Of a stretch of DNA of 64,000 nt, positions 10,829 to 22,900 are shown piece after piece (within the stretch, counting starts at the first letter, position 1; every line of letters starts with the position of its first letter). The position numbers and the translations under genes were made by a program. The stretch is taken from the NCBI GenBank assembly GCA_024741835.1, contig JAENRP010000146.1, positions 40,607 through 104,606 on the forward strand. Direction: 5' to 3'. The notes under the pieces are model-generated. The model was not told where the DNA came from. It was given only the letters and a program-made list of their open reading frames with translations, and ran no database searches. This stretch comes from Diplocarpon mali. Lineage: Eukaryota; Ascomycota; Leotiomycetes; Helotiales; Drepanopezizaceae.

Positions 10829-13800
10829 ATGTCCGCCACCGATAGCAAGTCCAGACAGTCCTCTGGGGGCAAGTCCTTCTTTTCAAGGAGCAGCAAGAAG
10901 GATAGGAGAAATACTAGCGATGATGGCAAGTTGGGGGCGGATCTCGACAAGACATCTACCAATGGATCACGGTCATCACGACACGCCAGGGGATCCTCAG
11001 TAATATCTATAGAGCAGCCTAATTCGCCCGGTGCAGAACAGACAGGTTTGAATATGATGGCCGGGGTTATCACATCTATTCCCTACGACAGCGTGATTGC
11101 AGATTCAAAATCGCCGATACCAGTGGATTACCTGCCCAGGAGCGACCAAATGCCAGTACGGAGGGAACCTCTGCCACATCATCTGAACAAGCCTGGATCT
11201 GATTTCCACCAGTACCCACCGTTATACGACCTAGCAGCCCCACCCAATGGGGGGAGTTCACATCCGTCGGGACCACGGCCCGCACCAGGAGGGGGAGGAA
11301 ATATCACAATGGCATCAACGGGAGATCGCAGGACTCAGTTCCAGCAATGGGGACCCGCGAGGACCAGTAACGCGAGCACCTTGAATGGGCACAATTCGCG
11401 CTACGATTCCTACTCCACGACACAATCCTCTGCGTACGGGCGAACCTCCTTTGACCAGTTGAGCGTGGATACCGGTACCGAGCGGTCCAGCGTCTTCTCG
11501 TCCGGTAGCTCTTCCAGGACAGCCATGCCAAATTCGAATTCAAACAGCTCCTTCAATAGCACTCTATCGCCGTCTCATGCTGCGAGTCGAGAATCGCATC
11601 GCTTCAGCAAATTGTCAAATAATTTCTCGCCGGCATCGCCTTCTGGGTCTATTGGGGGAGAGGGTTTTAATCTCAACAAGCCGAATGACGATACCGTAAT
11701 CGAGGAACTATTTTTGGAACTCATGCAGAAACGAGGATGGCACAATCTACCAGATCAAGCCAAGCGGCAAATGATGGCATACCCCGCGGCCAAGAAATGG
11801 ACGTTGGTACACCAGGATCGATTGACAGAGTGGCATGGAGAGCAGAAGAGACGCACCAACGTAAGGAACACGGGACAATACGGCCGCGATGTGGAGATAC
11901 TGGCGAACGCGGACGAAGAAGGCACCCCAGAGTGGTTTGTACGGAAAGTCATGGATAACAGTATTTCAGCGAAGCAATTACAAAGTCTGGCTGTCAGTCT
12001 GCGTACGCAACCGATCGGGTGGGTCAAAACCTTCGTTGAATGCCAGGGCCAGGTCGCGCTCACGAATGTGCTCGGGAAGATCAACAGAAGGCAAGCCCAA
12101 GGACCTGCGCCAGCAGATGGATCGACCAGCGACAAGGATCTGGACCGCGAATATGACATTGTCAAGTGCTTGAAAGCTCTGATGAACAACAAATTTGGGG
12201 CCGATGATGCGTTGGCGCATCAGCAGGTCATTGTGGCTTTGGCTACATCCCTCATATCCCCTCGGCTAACTACAAGAAAGCTGGTCAGCGAAGTGTTGAC
12301 GTTCCTGTGTCACTGGGCCGATGGCCAGGGCCACTTGAAGGTCATTCAGGCAATGGATTTCGTCAAGAATCAGCAAGGAGAAAATGGACGATTTGATGCA
12401 TGGATGAGAGTAGTGGAAGTCACGGTCGATGGCCGCGGAAAGATGGGCAGTCTTGTTGGGGCCAGCGAGGAAGTCCGGAGTGGTGGCATTGGGATGGAAA
12501 ACCTCTTGATGGAGTATGCAGTTGCTACATTATTCTTGATAAACATGGTCGTGGACGCGCCCGAGAGAGATTTGCAGCTTCGGGTACACATCCGGGCTCA
12601 ATTTACAGCATGTGGTATCAAACGGATCCTGACCAAGATGGAGGGTTTTCAATACGATGTAATAGACAAGCAGGTTGAACGGTTTCGTACCAATGAGTCG
12701 ATCGACTACGAAGACCTCCTGGAACGCGAGAATAGCAGCATCAAGGACAGTGTCGAAGGAGAAGTCAAAGATCTTAGCGACCCAACCCAGATCGTTGACG
12801 CTATCATGCAGAAAGTCGAGGGGAGCAGAACTCAGGATTATTTTATATCCGCTCTGCAACATTTGTTACTTATCCGTGACAATGATGGCGAGGAGAGATT
12901 GCGCATGTTCCAATTGGTGGACTCCATGCTCAGTTATGTCGCCATGGATAGGAGGCTGCCCGACATGGATCTCAAGCAAAGTCTCAACTTCACTGTTCAG
13001 AGTTTGCTCGACAAGCTTCACACCGATTCGGAAGCCCGGCAAGCTTTGGATGAGGCGTTAGAATCTCGGCAGATTGCCGACTCGGCAATGGCCGAGCGGG
13101 ATGAGATGAAAGCTCAGATCGAGCTCGGAGCCGAAGGATTGGTCGCAAAACTGCAAAGACAGCTAGAGGAACAAGCCCAGGTCATAGAAATCCAAAGGCG
13201 GCAAGCAGATGCGCTGAAGAGTGACTTGGAATCTCTTCAGGCCGCTCGAGCAAAGGAGGCCCAAAGAAATGAGCTTGAGACCAGGGAACTATATCTTATG
13301 CTTCGGGATGCTCAAGATATAGCCGCCTCGAACGCTGCTAAGGGCAGCAATGGTGAGCCCTTAGCAGAGACTGACCCTTCCCGAATGAAAGGTATTTTGG
13401 ACCGCGAGAAACTTATGGACAGACTTGAGATGCAGATCGAGCGCCAGAAGACCCATTACAAGCTGGAGGGCCGCGTGTGGGGTGACGCTGCAGGACCTTC
13501 TGATCGTTTACGTGCACTCCGGGAGGAAATGGACGGAGATGGGTCCAGTGCCGGCCTAGGGACACCTCCGAGAGACTTCACTAATAGTATGCTTGGGAGT
13601 GTTACTCGTCAAACAAAGATACCTCGGAAGCCTGTCACTTCCCAAGAACTTCTTTTTGAGGATGATGACGAGGGTACTATTTATGAGAAACCTCGCGTGG
13701 TTGACTTGAGACGACCAAAGCAAACGCCTAAATACTTGGAGGAAATGATCTCGAAAAATAAGCGATATGATGCAAGCGATGATGAGGATGGGGATGGAGT

Positions 13801-13940
13801 CACCACGGGGCCCTCGCATCCAAGTCTCGAGTCTGGCTCGCCTAGGACACCCAAGGATGAAACAATACTCAAAGCGGAAGGGTTCAATGGGCCACTTCCG
13901 CCTCCCCCCCCGCCCATGCCCGGCCNCAGCTGGGCCTTCT

Positions 13941-13975
<35 letters not shown>

Positions 13976-16061
13976 CCCGCCGCCGCCTCCGCCTCCCCCT
14001 CCAGGTTTGGGCGGTATGATGCCGCCTCCGCCGCCTCCGCCGATGCCAGCGAAAGAGTCTGGCGGTTTCTTGAACCAACCAGCCTACAGTACTGCACCAA
14101 CGCTCGGCTTGCCTGTTACTAGACCCAAGAATAAACTTAAGGCTCTTCATTGGGAGAAGGTTGACACGCCTATGACAACTCATTGGGCAGCACATACACC
14201 AACTGCAACGGAGAAGGAAGAAAAGTACGCCGAGCTGTCAAGGAAGGGTGTTCTGGAGGAAGTAGAAAAACTTTTCTCGGCTAAAGAGATCAAACAACTC
14301 GGCAAGGGGGCCAGTAAGAAATCAGAAAAGAAGCAGATCATCTCCAATGATCTCATGAGAACATTCCGTAAGTATCTGAGAGCCCGCGCCCGAATCTGTG
14401 ACTGAATTTATTTAGAAATTTCCCTCGCCAAATTCTCTTCTTACTCGGTTGAGAAGATCGTTCAGATGGTCATTCACTGCGACAAGGAGGTCTTAGACAA
14501 TGCGGTCGTCATGGATTTCTTCCAGAAAGAAGACATGTGCAATGTACCCGAGAACACCGCCAAGTTGATGGCGCCGTACAGCAAGGACTGGACGGGACCT
14601 GACGCAAACAAAGACACGCGCGAAATGGATCCCAACGAGCTAACCCGAGAAGATCAGATCTATCTTCAAACCTCTTTTGAGCTCCATCACTACTGGAAAT
14701 CGAGGATGAGGGCTTTGGCTCTGACGCGGACATTTGAGGTAGAGTATGATGAGATTTCAAACAAGCTGAAGCAAGTCGTGGAAGTGTCCGAATCTTTGCG
14801 GGATTCGGTATCTCTGATGAATGTCCTCGGTCTCATCCTGGATCTCGGTAACTACATGAACGATTCGAACAAGCAAGCCAGTGGTTTCAAACTGAGTTCG
14901 CTCGCTCGTCTTGCCATGGTGAAGGATGACAAAAACGAATCGACTTTCGCCGACCTTATAGAGCGTATCGTCAGGACTCAATATCCTGAATGGGAAGGGT
15001 TTACTGATGACATTGCCGGAGTTGTCACGTCCATGAAGCTGAATGTGGAGCAGCTTCAGCAAGATGCAAAACGTTACATTGAGAACATCAAAAATGTTCA
15101 AATGTCCCTTGATTCAGGGAACTTGAGCGACCCTAAAAAATTTCATCCCCAAGACCGGGTCAGCATAGTCGTCCAGCGGTCGATGAAGGATGCAAGAAGG
15201 AAGGCTGAGCAAATGCAACTATACTTGGAAGAAATGATCCGAACGTATGACGATATCATGACCTTCTATGGCGAAGATCCTGGCGATGAGAATGCGCGAA
15301 GAGACTTCTTCTCCAAGCTTGCAATGTTCGTGACTGAGTGGAAGAAATCGAGAGAGAAGAACATAGTGCTCGAAGCTACACGCAAACGAAATGAGGCGAA
15401 TATGAAGCGAAAGCATGCCCAGCTCAAAGTCACTGGATCTTCAGATGGGAGCACGCCAACATCACCAGTGTCAACAGGTGCTATGGACTCACTACTGGAG
15501 AAGCTACGAGCTGCTGCTCCACAGGCTAGAGACCAACGTGACCGAAGGAGAAGGGCACGCCTACAGAATAGACATCAAGTGCGTGTTGCTTCAGGGCAGA
15601 AGATACCCGATCCAGACGAGATTCCCGAAATCGAAGAGGCGCTGAAGGGTCCCGAATCTGCCGGTTCCGAAGGCCTCATGAGTCCAGACTCCGTCACTAC
15701 CAAGGAAGGTTCAGAAGATGACATTGCCGAGCGGGCGGCTCTACTGCTGCAAGGTATGCGAGGTGCCGATGGCGCAAACGACACGGAAGAAGCCGAGCGA
15801 CGCGACAGCATGCGACGAGTACGGCGCCGAGATAATGCTGAAGAGGAACGTAAAGCGCGCCGCAAGCGCCGCGAAAAAGCATCAAGTATCTCCGAGTCTC
15901 TCGACATCGATAGCAGCACGCTCGTAGAAGATGAACCGGGCAGGCCACAGATGGTAGAAGTGCCTATACCCGAAGCCGGAGACGAGGAAAAGGTGCCCAC
16001 GACAGTCGTGAGTCCCCCGAGCCCTGATGGGTCGAAAACGAAACCTATGGAACTGGATTAG
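10829..16061 (+). CDS. sepA: Formin (SepA/Bni1 type), actin nucleator
   Basis: Two exons, 10829-14367 and 14416-16061 (donor GTAAGT, acceptor TTTAG, 48-base intron). With the ambiguous base at 13926 omitted, the two sum to 5184 bases: 1727 residues, close to the usual length of fungal SepA. Order: Ser-rich disordered head; Rho-GTPase-binding/FH3 region from about residue 284 (DDTVIEELFLELMQKRGW); coiled coil about 740-900; FH1 polyproline at about 1020-1070; FH2 from about 1095 (KNKLKALHWEKVDTP) to about 1510, with LGLILDLGNYMNDSN; then a diaphanous autoregulatory domain (MDSLLEKLRAAAP followed by RDRRRRARL) at about 1535; and a charged tail. It builds linear actin cables at hyphal tips and septa, released from autoinhibition by Rho/Cdc42. 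The ATG at 10829 is chosen because upstream codons have no ATG. Confidence 0.95.
13926..13926. other. Ambiguous base N that shifts the formin FH1 frame
   Basis: The only N in the window. Upstream the formin is read in one frame up to the codons for PPPPPPMPG, and downstream in the next frame. Dropping the N gives GGC CCA GCT GGG CCT TCT, read as GPAGPS, running straight into a polyproline track. The surrounding CCG/CCN repeats are hard to assemble. Confidence 0.9.
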
Positions 16062-16815
16062 TGAGGATTTTGACGTGGTTACGGGTGCGATAAGGCCTTT
16101 TAATGTCGAGTGCCTTGGTTTACGGATTCCTTTCTCCTACTTCTCTCTGCTTCTGAGACATTTGAGATGTGGAACCTTATATTTGGACTGGCTGTATATT
16201 CAGGAGATTGATGTTGTATGGGTTTTGGTTGGGTCGCGTGACGATGGGGGTTCAAGATTCACGAGCTGGGCCAGGGGGTGACGGCTGGGATTGAAGTATA
16301 GGAAGTCGATACGCTTGAGGCTTACAGCTGTATGATTGAGAGTACGAGGTGAGATAGGCTGCTTTTCTGCATAGCGAGGGCTTGGCTTAAATTACTGAAA
16401 ACGGGGATAGGGGGGAGGGTGTTGTATACGTAATGTCGAGTTGGGACTCTTTGGTTGTGCTCGCTGCTTTGTCTTCCTCTTCTTTCCATGCTTTCACAGT
16501 GATTTGGCGAGTGGTGTGCCGCGGGAAGGCATGCTGTGCGATAATGAGCTGATGTAGTGTTTTGATTCAAGGCCTCTAGTGGGTGATGCGGTGCTTTTCC
16601 ACTTTAGATCGTTGCCGCACCTGGCTGGGGAACAGAGCGAAAAAAGGTTTATTGCTAATACTTTGGTTTTATTTTGGGGATGGGAGTTAGGTGGGATGGA
16701 GAGCAGGACATATTTCTATATTTACATCTTCGAAGCAAGGGAAACCCTCTTTCAAGGCTAAACACCGGACGCAGTCTTCTCTGAGAAATCGTCTCGAGAA
16801 GTAGCGACCGTCGTT
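16062..16815. other. Formin 3' flank, no gene
   Basis: Probable 3' UTR and spacer. T-rich runs follow the stop. No conserved ORF is seen. Confidence 0.5.
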
Positions 16816-16920
16816 ATGTCTACCCTCTTCGAGAATCGCATATTCACGATCAGACTACCACACGACACCCAGTTCGAGGAGCACGTCAAGGATGGAGTTG
16901 CGCAGTCCCCAGTGCCGTAG
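16816..16920 (+). pseudogene. Possible short gene relic at the edge of the AT-rich block
   Basis: ATG at 16816 gives about 34 residues (MSTLFENRIFTIRLPH and on) to a TAG at 16918. Immediately after, another frame reads ENHRYIIAEPGPNCTRIQ. The switch of protein-like sequence between frames suggests a decayed gene start, but the family is not recognised and chance is possible. Confidence 0.2.
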
Positions 16921-19900
16921 AAAACCACCGATACATCATCGCTGAGCCTGGTCCGAATTGCACGCGAATTCAGAAGAGGTTTCGGTAGCTGAGTAATCTT
17001 TCATTGACGTGCCATTTTGTTTCCCTGGGTTGAAAGTCAATTCTGGGCGGAGCACTTATCAGCAAAAACAAGATCTTTCATGAACGAGTGGGCCGGAGAC
17101 TAAAGTCGTTATTGGAAGTTTTAATTTCAGCAGGAATTATCTATGACAATTCTGAGCACACCCTTGATTCCCTAAAGAATGAATGAGTATTTTTCAGGAA
17201 TTTCCATTTCTTTTGTAAGGTTAAGAGAATTTTCTGATTTAGATTGATGAGAGCGCATGAAAATTTACAAGATGAATGCAGCATCATGGGGATAGACCTG
17301 CGCACTCGAGCAACATTCGAGCTTATGGTGAAGAGGCGATATAGATCAGGTCTATCGAGATCAACGTCCATTCGAATATGAGCAGGGAGAGCCCTCAAGA
17401 TTTGCCCCTGGCTAAATAAGTAAACGAGCAGAACCACACGAAGCACGTGATTGTATGCGGCAATTAGTATGTACCAACTTGTCGCGCACCTCACAGCGGA
17501 ATGACGGTCGGCTGGGTAGATTGCTCAGCTCACGCGTCAAGCCAAATGGTATCTTTCAGTACTATCATAAGTACTGGGTCTATTACAGACTGAGTCTCTG
17601 CTTTAACTGTAATTGCTGGAATCACTCACACGCTGGCAGAATCTGTCGAGCATCTTATCTCTGTGTCGCTGGTACTCTGTCTTTGATGGAGTATAAGTTT
17701 TGGCTCGAGGATCTATTATTGCGTCTACGAAGAGCATACGACGCACGAGCTTTCATTGTGTTGCAAACCCCCGAACTCTAACCGATGTAATTTCAGTGCT
17801 TCAAGGCTAGCCGAAGGCACTGATCCGTGTAAACATTGCAAATGCCTAATGTCCATAATTTACGAAGCTGAATATCACCATACTTAGTCTATCAGCAGAG
17901 TAAGTCATAATCAACTTTTAAAGTCTACAGACCCTATGGCTTGCCTTGTGTTTGCGGCTTGTAAGGATTCTTTGCGCTGTCCTTCATTCGGCTCAACACT
18001 TGCGGGTGCTTCGGATGCATACGCAATTCCTTCTTGGACAGTTTTCTGACTTGAAACCCCATGATTTTCTCTTACCAGCAACGAATCTTCTAGCATTGAC
18101 TCGGATTTCCATACCCTTTCTAGCCGGAATATATGTCAGCACCCACCGCCCTACCAGTCCCAACGGTGCCTCCTAGTCCACGTTCGTTGCGGCGAGCAAG
18201 AGTTACCAACGAAGCTCTCTGGATCGGCGCAATATACCACGATACAACGGGAATCACAGCTGCGATAAGGAAGTTTGATTTATCTAGATGATTGCAAATC
18301 CCCGGCACGGATTTCCCTTGTTTACATCCATCTGGCAATTGTTCTATTCTTAGATGAGCGACGTGCCAAATGAGCCGTCTACTCAGATATGGCCCAGAAA
18401 TATAGTCATCCCGGCGGAGAGGTCGACTTCGTGGATCACACAATCATCAAACACACAGGGGAAAGTGAGCTTACGCCAGATATTGGACTTGAAAGGTCAA
18501 ACGGTAGCACGCAAGACATAGCGTACCAAAAACGTGCTTGGCAAATGACAGCGTATCAGGTCAGTATATCACGCTCTGGAAATAGCAGCGGTCTCAATCT
18601 TGGGATAAACTCCTTTGGTTTGTGATCCATCATTCTAAAACCTTCGAGATGACTTACTTATATTGATGTGAAAAACAGGAGCAAAGGTTTTTTGGCTTCA
18701 CCGCTGAACTCCCCAGGCTCAAAGCTATACCAGCAACTTATAACAGTAAAACAGTTGATAATCTAAAAAGCTCTATTTACCTGCATTTAGTAAACGGAAT
18801 TAGCTGCGGGGGAGCGATTCTCCTAAGCACATAAGAGCGATTCCCGTTTTGGAAGAAATGTAAGTTAATGGTCGGTTCTTTATCAAATTTCATCGGCCCT
18901 GCTCAAGAAATGAGCCGAAAATCCTGCAATCTGGGCAATCCTCGAGCCTGGTTTGAGGCTAGCAACTCGTATATCTATTAGTGCTAACTCACGACTGAAG
19001 TGTCACATCAATTTCTGGTCAGTGCCAACAAATTCGTCTCAGTCCCTCGCCGATGCAGACTACTGAGATGTGAAGGTCGTATCCCAAGACAGCTCTATCT
19101 TGCAAAGAGGGCCAATTATCATGGCACAAGAAAGACCATAGTAGATAGTAAATCTTGTTTAAGAATCTACAATAACGATGGCTATTAACGTACATCTTAC
19201 GCAGGTATTCGAGATACCAATCTACTAGTAAGTCATCCCTTGGTCTTCAATTCCCTTCCAAAGAAGTCTCATAAGCTAAACACGTATCTCGGCTCTACAG
19301 TTTCATCTTTCAAGTTAGCCCTCTTTTTTCATCTATCATTTGAACGAGCGATACCGACCCTAATTCCCTCCAAGATAGGTCGAAGCGCCTTGATTGTGGC
19401 CGAGAACCAGCGCAGAGCGGGAGGGGTAAATTTTCTCGAATCTGTGACTTTGAACAGGGCAGAAAGACTCCAATTTATGATTGAGTTGTCGAATGATCTT
19501 GACTACGACTCTGACCCTGAGACTCGACCAAAAATTCAGTCCGCGAATGCGTCGGACTTCACGACCCGAGGTTCTAGATACGATGAGACTAGACAGTACA
19601 TAATAGCAAACAGGTCATCTTTAAGACTAGCACTGGACGAAATGGGGATCTTAGCAGAACATTCTCTCTGCAGCTACATTCAAGATCTCAGAGGGCTTGC
19701 TTTGACAGCAATTGATTGAGGTTTTTCCCTTCGAATGCAATCAGAACCGCGAATTCTTCTTTTAAGTTGCCTTGGCCATAGTATTTCTGGTTTATCAATA
19801 TGATGGTCTTTTAGATGGGAGCCTTTTCCGCTTCCCGGCCTAGTCAGCCGAGTAGCTCGCGGATGGCCAGCGACCCCGCCAAACACAGTACCTTCCAATT

Positions 19901-22900
19901 CAAACTTTGGGCCATCTGCAAATGATTTTATCGAGCTCGAGGACTTCTTGTCGTCCCCTGTGATTCAAGAGCGTTTGTAAATTTATCATGGAGAAGTTTG
20001 TGGCATAGATATTGTCCAGTTTGGGGAATGGTGTCGATACATCGCCGCCGCAATAAGACTCGCGTTCAACTGCCCCGAGAGCTAATTCGAAGCTTTATAT
20101 AGGGAGTGCTTTGATAGGGAGGGCCCTAATGTACGTATGAATAGATACTATTGAGAGGTCCCCGACTGTGGAGATCATTACATGTACTAGTATTTCGTAC
20201 GGAATAGATTTGGTCCTCAAGGATTGTTCGCATAAAATACCAAATTATAGCTGGACCATGGAGTAGAGTGGCCAGCGATTTCACAAAAAGTCTGAAGGCC
20301 AGGATTCTGCATAAAACCTAAACCGATTTTACTGGGCCATGAATGGCGTGAGATATTCTTATAGATCCAGATTTAGAATGAGCAAAATCATTTTGAATGT
20401 ATGAGACTGTGAAGATAATTGGCGCCTGTTTGAAATAGCTTATATTAGAAAGTCAGTAACATTACTGGTCCTATCACTGGCTACTCTCTTACAATTGTGT
20501 ACTTGATTATTGGAGATGTATGATCGAAGACCTGAAATAATGGGCATGACTATATTACCAAAGTGCGTACTGTAGTTTCTGGTTAGTTATTGGAGAGTGC
20601 TACTCTAGCTAGATGAAACGTGTTACAATCAAATCAAGAGTTTCAGAGACTGGCCTGGGCTATTCGGCAGTCATACGTCATGTTAAGCCAGCATTCGACG
20701 CTTTGAGACTGCTTTAAATTCCCGTAACTGCCCGGATCTTGTTCTGTACACAGTTTATACATATATTTCTACCAGCATCAAGCTGCATATATCCGAGTCT
20801 GTCCAAGCTGAAATCATGATGCCTGCCTCCAAGTCATCATTCTAATCCTTTACACTCTCCCTGTTACATTTCACCGTGCCCTAGTTGCAGCCGCTCGCAT
20901 GCCTCTTGCGCAAGTTCTCGACTGAAAAACGAGCCTGGTTATGTCCTGCGGATCGAGTCTACCCAGATTATTTGATCCAACTCTCTCGATATTCTGAATT
21001 TGTCAGCAGCGACGAGGACATGCGCAAAGTACTAACTCCGGTTCCAGTTAGGATTCTAACGAGAATAATAATTGCGTGTTTCACCGCATGTAAGATCGCA
21101 GAGAGCTCTCGAATCTAGCCCTAGTACAGGGGAAAGTACAAAACGACGAAACAGGTCAATATCTGGATTTTGGGGGCCCGGTGTAGTCCTTGAGCTATAC
21201 AAAGTCGATCGGAATTTAGGCTCACCAACCTGATTCTCTAATGACATCTTCGCTCTATCAGGTGCTGAGTGATTGTTGCTAGCATTTCTTCGGTTCGTGT
21301 AAGGTGCTGGAGGCGGCCAACCTGCAGACCCCGAGTCGGGTCTGTCGTCTGCAGACACAAGATTCTGTCCACGGCGTGCTGCAGACACTGTTTAAAGCTG
21401 ATCGAATGATTGAGGAGAGTAGAAGCATCGATTTCTATATATCTCAGCTACTGCAAATGTATGTACTGGTGTGTTCACGACTCCGATTCATGGAATCAAT
21501 CAGCTATCAGAGGCCAGGCACTTCAACGTTTTGCGTTCTGGAGGAACGTACTTTCACAGCGGTATTTATTAGATCTTTTCTGAGTATATTTGAGTATATC
21601 TGAGTAGAGACTTCAGTGGCTCGATGGATAACCAGAGTTCTGTTCTTCTTACAGACGAGTTGGTTTTGATGTGATTTGATCGACTCTTTGCGATACCAAA
21701 TCTGAGTACATCGGGGCCTTGTTGGCCGGACCGGAATGTAGGGGCTGATTGGTGTTAACCGCTTTTGCCTGTATACCTAAATATAGAATGATCCGTGATA
21801 CTGAAAAGCCTTGGCCGTGATTTTCAGTAGGTTTACATTATTCGGCGAACGGTAGTCTGCAACGCGGAGCTGAATCGGTTTGTTATCAACAGTGAATCCT
21901 AGTCGAGTGAAGAGTTGTATAGAAACTCCAGGGATACATGTATCTTATTTTCTCGCCTGACTTGTGCAATTACGTAAGATACCGCTAGTTCTGATAGATT
22001 TTTTCTTCTTCGTTCAAGCCGGACAACTTCTATGGTAACGAGATGCCGCAATTTTGTGCTTTTGAGCTAGGAAGGTGTGTTGACGAGCAGGGACATTTCG
22101 AAATTTACCATATTTTTAAGATGACAGCTCTGATCCGAAAGAGACAGGTTAAAATGCCATGAAGAAATATTCGAAGGAATCGTCTATGGAGTTACTCCTC
22201 TCAGTATGGACTGCGGCTACTCTACCTAGAGAGAATGATATCGTATGCCTTTTGAGCAGGGAGATATAAACATTAATTCAATTGCTTTATAAACACCAAG
22301 ACTGCTACGCTGACCAAAAGACATTTAACATCGTTGTTTCAACCAGTCACCCAATGCATAGGTGTAGTTTAGCCATATAATAATGAACAAAATAGCCTCG
22401 TGCCACAAACCTCTAAGGACGTGAAGCACTTACGCAAAGATGCCGACCAGTAGGCGATCAGCAAAATTAACTTGCAAGATTATGGGAATAATCTTATGTT
22501 ATCTATCTGATAGACCTACAGATAAGTTCTTATATAGATTAGTTGAATATAGCTAGCGTTGCTGCCGGGCAAAACCCCGCTGTCACCCCTGGCAATTCTC
22601 GCTTAAGAAGCGAGTCAACACGAAAGAAGCGTCGACTTGATCAGAAGGAAAACACAGCTCGCGCCTACACGTGATAGCGAGAAAGAAGCCTTGAGCCCGC
22701 GACAAAGCAGCGACAGTGCGTTCCTCTCCCGAGTTCTGGTACCTACACTCTACTCTCACTGCAAATTTCAAAGAGTCTGATGATTTCCACGGATCCTACA
22801 AATCACCCGAGAACGCGCAGATACAGGACCTAGAAGATCACCCGGGCGATCAATCATTTGTGAAGAATTGCTATCAGGTTGAGGGAATAGGCTTTCCAGC

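Noticed and set aside
13681..14122. Formin as a pseudogene or two genes
   Set aside because: Frame change coincides with the N at 13926; omission restores a full canonical formin.
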